Of a stretch of 64,000 nucleotides of DNA, positions 55,017-64,000 are shown in pieces. Source of the DNA: Seriola aureovittata (Eukaryota > Chordata > Actinopteri > Carangiformes > Carangidae); NCBI RefSeq assembly GCF_021018895.1, contig NC_079386.1, forward strand, positions 14,783,552-14,847,551, given 5' to 3'. Position 1 is the stretch's first letter, and every line of letters starts with the position of its first letter. The translations under genes and the position numbers were made by a program. Below the pieces are notes generated by a model. The model had not been told where the DNA came from. It did not search any database and saw nothing but the letters and a program-made list of their open reading frames with translations.

Positions 55017-58000
55017 TCATTCAAACTTCTTGTTGTAGTGGAGGGATCCGTTACTGTTGTGCACGTTTCCGTTGTTGTTCACAGCCTTCCAATTGGCCAG
55101 CGAAGTGAATGACAGGTGAGAGCCCACCTCCTCTGGCTGCAGGTATTCATTCACTACTCTCTGATAGGTCGGGTGGGTCGTCAGCACTTGGAGCAGATTT
55201 TCTGAGGAAACAAAGCAGATGTAATGAGGATTTTAAAGTGTTTTGACCCTTAAATATCACCTGATGAAACACAAATGTTCAGTCAGGTGTCACTTGCCTT
55301 TTTGCTTAAAAGTAAATTGCCTCAAGTTTGACATTAATTATCCTTCTATTATTATTACCCCATGTCAAAACATTTCACACTGTGTAAGCTGTAACACACT
55401 GGGCTTCTAGTTTACATAAAGTAATAACGTCTCACAGCAGGGAGGAAAATTAAAAATGAACAGACAACCTAAACTGCCAATAATGAAGAAGAGCAATCAA
55501 AACAACAAAGAACAAACAAAAGCTTACACAGGTTTCTATCGATCTTTGTCTTGTCTTGTCAATGTTTGTCTTTGTATGCTAAATACCTGCTATAAACTTA
55601 ATTGTCAGCATAAAGTGTTAAAGGAGTAACAGCAATTTCTGAGGAATCAAAGTTCCCTCATTAATATGCAAATTTATGCAGCAAGTCATACCAAAATCTT
55701 ATCAGATCACACGCTTCAAGTACTATCAAGTGGTATACTTCATTACTATCAAGGTTCACAAGAATGTGTTTACAGACACACACAAGCATGACGACATAAC
55801 GTCCTGTATACCATGCTCTACAGAATCACAAAATCAAAAAATCCAAAATCACCCCTTCATTCACTACTATAACAAACAGTAATTTTTAGTTCACTTGATA
55901 GTGAACAATAAAGTTAGATAATTAGGTAATTATTCAGAGTCACTGACCTTCAGTGAGCTGGCCTTGTTTGGAGGCCTCCAGGTACAGTTCAGTGGTGCTG
56001 TGCTGAGGAAGGCCCAGCAGCGCCCCCATGAGGTCTGACAGGTCCTCTGCACTTAGACTGCCTCTGCCTTCCCGGTCAAACAGCTGTAAAACACATACAT
56101 TCACAAAATAAATAAATACATAAATAAAATTCACGACTTAGCAGGCCAGAGAGGTCAATGACAAACTAATGCAACACATTAGATGCTTTGCATTTTGACA
56201 AACTCCCTGTGAGGGTATTCTCTACAGTCATCAACATTTTATACTATTTATAGTCAACCATCTAATCCATTTTATGCATGGAGGCATAAAAAAAAAAGAA
56301 GAAAAAAAAAAAGAAAGATTTCAACACAAAATTCTTAAAGTGTTTCCTGCTCAAGTCGTACAGAGTCTGAGAAAATGCAAGAGATTACATTCAGACACAT
56401 TACTTACACTGAAAGCTGTGTGAAGTAGTGTTTTGATGCTGACAAATCCTGAGAGCGCAGCAACACTCAAATAAAACTGTCTGAAGTCCACAGTTTCATC
56501 CTGAAAAAAAACAAACAAACAAAAAAAACAACATATTTTTGGTGAGGTTTTATTTAATATTTTTATTTTGTGTCTCCCCCCCCCCCCCCATCTGTTTCTG
56601 GAGCACAGCACAGAAACTGAAATGTACCTTTAGCACAAATGTCACAAAGCTATTTAGCAATCAATAAATTACCCAAAAACGAATGGATCAATCAACGGGT
56701 AAAGCTCTAGAAACAGTACTCAATATTTTAAATGTTAAATTCACCAGATTTGACCATAGTTGTCAAAACCTCTGGTGAAAAACAAACATCTGCCTCATAT
56801 ATTTACTGCTAACATCTCACAGTGTGAACTCTCACAGCAGCTGTATTAAAGCCATAAAACAGAGGACATTTAGTTCTCTGCTGCACCTGTTACCTATAAA
56901 TACACAGGTGGAAACGACACCAGTGAAAAATGCCCTCTTGGATGTTGCGCAAGCAGTTAATCTTGTTAGACACACACTCATACACACACACACAAAAGAA
57001 AACTGCCTCTACCTTGGAGTAGAGGTCACAGACAGTGACTGCTGTCTCTCTATCTGTCAGTCCGAGAACAGAGGCAAGCTCCTCTGCACTGGCCTTTGAC
57101 CCCTGAGCTCCAGACTGACACCTGTCAATCATCCGGTCCAGTGCTGCTTCCACTTCAGATGCCTCCAACCTGAGAGAGAGAAGAAAGGGAGGAAAATTAT
57201 AATAAAAAAGGCAATTGGACTTTTTTATTAAAGCCATAAAACATTTTCAGTAAAAGGATTCAGGCTGAGACCGAACATGAATGAGGGTCCTCTCTCACCC
57301 GTTTTTCAGCAGCAGTGAGAGCGTTTTTCTGGCAGGGGACTCCAGTGGAAGAGAGAGACCACCCAGTTTACTAACAGGAACTCCACCCTCCATCACATAG
57401 TCTGTAGCTGGGATGCCAAGGTCCCTGAAACACAGCAGAAAAACGCATTATAAAAAGCTGATTCACAGACACACACACCTTTAACCCTGCAGTCCCGTTA
57501 CTGTGGACAGATCAGTTCCTTTGAAATGAGACATAGGCCTGAAAATTCACCTCTGCACTACTTACTTGGCCATGAGTTTCTGAACATTGTCTGCATACAG
57601 GTTGGGATCATTCTTCTCCTCCTGGGATGGGTTGTAAACTGGCAGGAACTGTAGAACAATAAAAATAAGGCAACCATTGTTCTCTCTCACGTTTAGTCAT
57701 GGTAACAGGGGAAGGCGGGACAGTGTGAAGTTGCAAGTTTGAGCAAAACAAAGAGGCATTTATATTTTTCCATACACTCAAACTTTCAAAGAGTAACTTC
57801 ACATCAAGCTGAAAAATACCTTCTCCTGTTTGAAAATGTTGTGTCCGACCACACCCGACATTACTGATGAATGTGATCAGTGGTGTGCTTTGCTGCACCT
57901 GTTACTGTATGTGTTTGTGAGGTGAAGGAGTCTTACCTCAACAGTCATGTTGGTGTAAAACTGTGAAGCTGTGTGCCACAGTGCCTCAAGCCTAATGGAC

Positions 58001-61000
58001 AAAGAGCCAATATTATAGTTCAAGTAGAAAAAAAATAAAATCAACAGCAGCCAATTCAATTTATGTGTTCTTTTCCTTACCTGATTAAAATGATTACTTG
58101 ACAGCAAATCGCTGAATTTGGCCAAAGTTTGGGGTGGGTAATGTGGATTAAATTTATATTATGACAAGCAGGAAATGTAAAAGCAGTGTTCTTCATAAAA
58201 TGTGCAAAGGTTTAGTTACTATGATATCCACTGATAATGGAGTAAAATTGTTGAAAACACTGCTCAAGTCTAAAAAGTTCAGCGTCCTTGAGGTTCCAAG
58301 TTTACTCAACTTCCTGTCTATGTAGAAATCCAGTACTTGTACTTCGACTTCTATGCAGCCAGAAATGACAAACGATGAGCCGAACCCCTTTACATTAACT
58401 TGCTCTGACAGATATGGAGATAAAAAAAATGGAGGAACTCACCAGGTTGTTCCTTTGTATGTCCAGCGTACAGTATCCTGAGGGTCATAAAAGGACTAAT
58501 CAAACAGGACACATTACAACAAGGTACTAGAACAAACAAAAAGAACCATCCTTAGCAACAGACAGGCTTTTTTTATAGCATGTGTAATTCTAGACACATT
58601 CCCCTCATAACACACCCTGACAGGAACCAGTGTACAAAACACTGGCTTGGACAAGTGTTACTGCATGTTCAGGAACATAACGACTGTCTGATAATATGTA
58701 GAAGAGTGTAGTGTATACACTCATACTTGGTCACGAAGTGACAAGGAAGACATAACAGATAAAAATGAGATAGAGTTGTCAAAACAGTACAAAGCATCTT
58801 GTGTGTGCAGAGTTATGTTACCAATGCAGCATGACAGTTTCTGCTGTTAATGTTTGTTTTAAATATATCTCTAACAACTTGTTCTTACATGGGGCTTTTT
58901 GTGTACAGTGCTGCACGCCTTAATTAAATCTGATTACAGTGTTTACAAACACAAAGTGAACTTGTAGTCTGGTCCTTCTTTTGAGATTATGTCACTTAAA
59001 GAAAGGGTTTTTTAAGTTAATGAAGCATTAATGTGCCTTGCTTTACTTGGGAATTCCTTCCCTTTCTTAATAATTAAATCCCCTTCATTATTTATATGAC
59101 AACAAAAATGATTTAAATTTTATATGTTAGTTATTTTTTTTGTTTTACTTGCATTTTAAATTTTCTTTTAAATATGTTCTATTAATGAATTTGACTTGAC
59201 TCGACTCATGTGTTCTCAAAACATACAGAATATGCTTAATATATTTTTCTGGATATTGAATCCCAGGGCAGAGGTTCGTTTGCAAAATCACATTTAAAGA
59301 GACCTAGCTAGATTTGAGTTAAGTGTCTTCTGACTCTGAGGAAGAATTAACTTAAATTTAAAGTCTCAGTCTCCCTGGACACAAACATCTTGGAAGTAAA
59401 GTGTTGAGTTGACCCAATTTTATCATCTCTAATAAACCTTCACAGGACAACTGGCAGCTGAAGGAATCAAACCTGTCATGTTTCTCGGTTATCGAATGTT
59501 GTTTCAAACCAGCAGATCAACCTGCCACCCCCTAATAAGTTCACTCACCATCTTGTTGGGGTAACGCAACAGAACAGGCTGGACTGGGACTCCGGCAAGG
59601 AAGGCACCTGATGATGAGTGACATGGAAATAATGAGACATAGTGGAATTAGACAGAAGTAAAAGGTGCAGTAGAGGAGTTAACCATCCAGTAGCAAAACA
59701 ATCACCTGCTACGCCTTTTCTCTCTCACACGACTCATTCCTGCATAATCTCAACAAACAACTGTAGTATGTTGTCCGTGTCAGACATCAAGAAAAACCAG
59801 ATGGGATCGGTTTCTCTTCATGTTGTTTACACTCATTCATTCATACGTACTGATTCACAAGCACAGGACGGATGTAGAAAGGCACCTGGCAGTAAACAGG
59901 CTATAAAAACCTCAGTTCTTTTCAATCTCTTTTTCTTTTTCATGTGTCGATTTCAGACTGACAATACTCACCAGGCTTGAATTTGATAAGAGCACGGCCG
60001 TTAGTCGTGGTTCCCTCTGGAAACATCAGCATCTAGCAAAGAATTAAGAAATATGACTTATGAGTTGCGGTGGCAACCCTTCGCTCTTTGCACTTCCAGC
60101 AGGTGAATTTACAAGCCTTTTGACAACATTTACAGCCTGAAAAAAGAAACATCTTTCCACAGACGATGTATCTTTGGGCCATTCTGACCTCTGTGGTTAT
60201 GTGCAGACAGACTGGTTTCAAATTTGACTTAACACTGCACCTTCTGTTCTTCCTTACTAAAATGTGCATAAGGACTGGCCTGAAGTAACTTTAGCTATTT
60301 CTGAACTGTAATTAAGGATGCATTAAGAAATGGATTCCCTGGAGGGTGTAAAGTGTGTTGTTCCGCTTTTCTTCTATCTAGCAGGTCATGTTCCTGTCCC
60401 AAAGACTTTATCTAATACTGAGCAGCTGTTTGCTTGTGCCAAAGCCACAGATTTACGAAACCATCACAGGCAGTGAAAAACTAGACAGTTACATATACAG
60501 TCTATTTTCTTAATTTTTCACTAAAAACTTAAGTTTCTATGAGCTTTGCACTGTGTGACTACCGGCATTACCCCACTGTAATTGTTGAAAAGTGGGATTG
60601 AATAATTTGGTAGTATTTGCCAGATATGTAAACAAGACTACAGCCAAGAAGAAAGATCATCTCTGTCGTTTTACTTAAAGCCTTGTAGACTTGTGTTGAG
60701 AAAAGATAATCTGCATTTGTTTGAGCAACCAAACAAAAGGTCTTACCTGAGGCCAGTAGCCATTGGAGGTCAGCCTCTCTGTGACCTGGGTGACTGCCTT
60801 TTTCCTTGACTCTGGATCCTTCCTGCTTACCAGCACAGACTGGTTGAACTCAAGCAAAGCTGAAACGCAATTGAAATAAATAAATAAATAAATAGTCACA
60901 CAAGAAAAAAATTAAAACCAGAACCATGGAAGGAGTCCAGAGCAAGAATGCCAAGAAAGCAAGACAGGAAGTACCAGAGCAGACAGAGCAGATTAGAAGC

Positions 61001-63436
61001 CAAAACACTGAGTCACTTGTTTATCTTTGGACTTCCTTGAATACTTTTACTGTCCTCTTTACTCCTCTATTCCAAATATTAATCTTGGTTTCTTGCCTAG
61101 TAGGTGAACAACTTGGGGTGAGATTCCCTATCTATGACTACACTGCACTGTGAAGCACAATAGGGAAAAAATTTAAAGAGGGACCAAAAATATATTGGTG
61201 AAAAGATTATGTCATCCTGGCACTTGCACAGTTAAACGTGACATAAACAAAGAAACAAATCCTTCCTGACTGGAGTTAGCACAACTATGTTTGTGGCAGG
61301 GTGAATAAAATTTTTGCCTTTCAGCCCAATGTGATTGGCAGAAAGATGAAACTCGGCACAGTTTCAATATTTCAGCTCATGCAGCCTGTTCAAACTTTCA
61401 CTGGTTTTATGTTGTTGTGAATGTCTAAAAATGTCACCCAAACATTTTATGTCAATATTAAGATTACATCAAACCTCAGAAAGGTTCAGGTGCAGAAGAA
61501 GAGCAGCATAAATATTTGCATTTCTGCTTGATACATAAACAATGAACCAATCAAAACTGTTGCCAATTAATTTTCTGTCAAGCGCAAATCAGATTATCCA
61601 TCTGCAATTCGATAAAATGGTGCAACTGAATCAGAGCTCCTCACCTCCTATGACCGGCAGGCTGGCGTTCTCCGACCGCGACACCACCGTTGCCAGCTGG
61701 GATGGACACAGAACCAGCATGTCCAGAAAGCCGCTGTGGGGCGCCACAACCAGCACCGGCGCCTCCTTCAGATCTGCCCTGCGACCTTTCACCTTTACCC
61801 ACAGAAAGCCCAGGGAGAAGAAGACGGCTCGGCTCAGCAGCCAGACGATGGGATGGAAGAGCCAGTGTCTCCAGCCAGTGACGGGCCGAGAGCGGTCCTC
61901 CTCAGACAGACCGGCCAATCGTAGCCGGGCAAGAGGCCAAATGATGAGGAAGAAAAGGGCCGCCAGTGTGATGCGTAGAGGGAAGAGGATACTGCCCAAG
62001 ATAATGCCCTGAGGATAAACACAAAGTACAATCACCGACATGGCAGATAATGAAACTCTCACACACCATTATGAAACTACACTTTCTAATCCCCCGTCCC
62101 TGCATTTAGGATTTATGGTGAATTCTGATGTGCAGGGAATCAGTCTGACTTCTGAATGTTATGAAATGTTCTTCTTTGCATGTGTCAAGACCTCTGTCAG
62201 GTGTAATATTTAACAGTGGAACACAGGTAACTGTGTTGAACACAACGTTTGATGGCTTCATTTTGCATATAGTTGCCGCATCTTGATGTAAACACGTGTG
62301 GCAAAAATATTATAATTAACATCATTATAGGGTTGGGTTACCCAGCACTCTTGACATGTCTGTCAAGAGTTATGCAACACTGTGGTATGGGTTATCATCG
62401 ATCATGCCATGTCTATGTTATTTATAACCTTTAACATTTATAACCCGTCTGTTTTGCTTAGGCATCATAGTCAGAAAGCACTTTGAAAGTCTCTTCTCGC
62501 ATGGGACACTTTTGTTTAGATTCATTTTTAAAAACACTGCAGAGTTTCAACTAGGGATACAATTAATGTATATTTGCATTATCAATTAATATGCTTATTA
62601 CTTAACTGATCAATTGCTTTATGGTTTGTTCTACATAACATCAGAAAGCAGTTTAAAATGCAAATTCAGATCCCAAGAAGATGTAATGAAGTGTCTCATT
62701 TTGTCCAACCAAGAGTCCAAAGCAACAACTATATAAATATAGAACTAGGGCTACAACTAATAGATATTTTCTTTTGATTGATGTGCTGATTATGTTCTCG
62801 ATTCATCTTTTTGTCTATAAAATGTCAGAAAATAAGGGCAAAATGCCTGATATAATTTAAAGCATCCAAAAGGTGAAGTCCTCCAGCGTCTTGTTTTAGA
62901 TCAACCATCCAAAACCCAAATATATTCAGTTTATGAAGACATAAAAAGAGAGAGAGGCACCAAACTCTCACATTAGAGAAGCTGGAAACAGTAAATAATT
63001 TGCATTTTTGCTTAAGAAATTAATGGACGATTAGTTTTCTGTGGATGGACTAATTGATTAATGGGCTTATCTAACCGTTGCAGTTCTACATAGCACCCTT
63101 ATCAAACCGACTGCTGGCATTAAAATCAAGCACATAGTCAGTTACTGTTCAGAAGTGAAGGATCTGTTTCCTGGACAAACTTGACTCCTGCCAGTCAAAT
63201 TACTGCCTCGTTAGTTTCAGGTGGCATATGTTGGGAGATAAGTTAAGCCCTCGAAGAGTACTAAGAGCTTGGTGGCTTCTCTCCATAATTTTGAATTAAT
63301 AAATAAATAAAAAAGTAAAATATGGAGACTTCGGTTTGACCGTTACCCTGATCCTCTGCGCTCTGGTCAGCTTCACCCCGTGGATAAATGGATGTGGATA
63401 GTCGTGTGTTGTTGATTGACAGTCGTGCTCCTCCAT
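55017..63436 (-). CDS. lpcat4: lpcat4, lysophospholipid acyltransferase LPCAT4 (13 exons)
   Basis: Exons, 5' to 3': 63347-63436, 61645-62008, 60747-60859, 59972-60032, 59549-59607, 58443-58477, 57937-57991, 57566-57648, 57299-57424, 57013-57169, 56408-56500, 55948-56083 and 55017-55201. The phases agree and give 518 codons (human LPCAT4 is 524). The enzyme transfers acyl-CoA to lysophospholipids, chiefly lyso-PE and lyso-PC, in ER membranes (Lands cycle). The acyltransferase signature HSGFLD (H121, D126) and FPEGTTTNG (193-201) are intact. [19 protein letters not shown] matches the PlsC-family core. Hydrophobic segments at about 35-58 and 79-101 anchor the N-terminus. The C-terminal EF-hand-like part is degenerate ([12 protein letters not shown], with Arg and Asp at loop positions 5 and 12). 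The final KKFE is a KKXX-type ER retrieval signal. Location beside nutm1 distinguishes LPCAT4 from LPCAT1 and LPCAT2. Confidence 0.94.
58478..59548. other. lpcat4 intron 5
   Basis: A 1.07-kb AT-rich intron; no feature recognised. The other lpcat4 introns of comparable size (60033-60746, 60860-61644) are likewise empty apart from A/T runs and short TAAA repeats. Confidence 0.5.
62546..63095. repeat. two adjacent teleost 'ATCGATTA' repeats in lpcat4 intron 1
   Basis: The first copy (about 62546-62750) has ACTAGGGATACAATTAATG and TCAGAAAGCAGTTTAAAATG. The second (about 62748-63095) has AACTAGGGCTACAACTAATA, ATAAAATGTCAGAAAATAAG and an end GATTAATGGGCTTATC...GTTGCAGTTC. Both carry the CTTGTTTTGT/CATTTTGTCC landmark. 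They are in the same orientation within lpcat4 intron 1. Confidence 0.6.
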
Positions 63437-64000
63437 GGCAACAAGCCAAAGCTGATAGACAAATTAGACTTAAAAAAAAACGTAAAAAAAAACAAAAACA
63501 AAAACAAACAAAAAAAAAAAACTACAATCCCTTTTAGGTTGACAACACAAAACTTCCAAAAACTGAGCAGAACAACTTGTTCTAGATGGATGACAACGCC
63601 GCACTTCTTTTTTTTAAAAACCGTTGAAGTGTCTCGCGCAGTCCACTTTTAAAACGTTAGCTAAAACAAACCGGAAACGACTGAGGATTATTCCGACGCG
63701 ACATAAAACAGCGATAAATAACGAACAACAATTAACAAACTAAAAACAAACTTCCACAGTGTCCACACTCCACATGGTGAAACACCCACGCTGAGGAGAA
63801 GACGCCCATCCTTTCTCTCTTGTAGTCTCTCCTCACCTGTCCCGCCCCTTCACCCACAGCCCGGCCTACCGGTCCGGCCAGTTGAGTCAGACCCTATTGT
63901 CAGACCGGTCCCCCCCGAAACCGGGGTCGGGTTGTCAAGCGAGGCGATTTTGGGGGGGACGAAGTAGGTGTAGAAGTCAGATACTGCCAAAGAAAAGATT
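63437..64000 (-). promoter_or_regulatory. lpcat4: lpcat4 5' UTR and promoter region
   Basis: Upstream of the lpcat4 ATG, A-rich sequence (63471-63520) gives way to a GC- and CpG-richer stretch from about 63780 to the window edge (CCGGCC, CACCC boxes), a likely promoter. No TATA box or other gene was seen. Confidence 0.35.

Overview
The window is animal nuclear DNA, almost certainly from a ray-finned (teleost, probably percomorph) fish. Coding exons are short, bounded by GT/AG splice sites, and spread across introns full of microsatellites and small inverted-repeat elements of kinds I recognise from teleost genomes. Exons were joined by hand from splice signals, reading-frame phase and recalled vertebrate protein families. 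No alignment was run.

Six genes are supported. Left to right: supt16h (first coding exon only, minus strand, running off the left edge); tox4 (complete, 9 coding exons, 664 codons, minus); slc12a6/KCC3 (complete, 25 coding exons, 1172 codons, minus, about 22.5 kb); nop10 (2 exons, 64 codons, minus); a nutm1 (NUT family) orthologue (8 coding exons, 1385 codons, plus); and lpcat4 (13 exons, 518 codons, minus). The block slc12a6(-) nop10(-) nutm1(+) lpcat4(-) has the same order and orientation as human 15q14. supt16h and tox4 belong to the human 14q11.2 neighbourhood, so an ancient synteny junction lies between about 13.1 and 16.0 kb.

Region by region: 0-1 kb, supt16h start and promoter-like motifs; 1-2.5 kb, AT repeat and a hAT-like non-autonomous element; 2.5-12.4 kb, tox4, whose introns hold two solo LTRs with target-site duplications (one nested in a MITE), another MITE and a long fold-back; 12.4-16 kb, tox4 promoter and repeat-rich spacer; 16-44.4 kb, slc12a6 with a long 3' UTR, many microsatellites, a perfect 36-bp palindrome and a MITE in its introns; 45-47.2 kb, nop10; 47.7-54.6 kb, nutm1; 55-63.5 kb, lpcat4, ending in a promoter region at the right edge.

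The genes do not form a pathway. supt16h, tox4 and nutm1 are chromatin or transcription factors, nop10 is a small ribonucleoprotein component, slc12a6 is a K-Cl cotransporter and lpcat4 is a phospholipid-remodelling enzyme. The most notable observation is in nutm1: the exon pair coding the conserved acidic NUT core is tandemly duplicated (exons 5+6 against 7+8), with matching exon lengths and phase and clear residual similarity.
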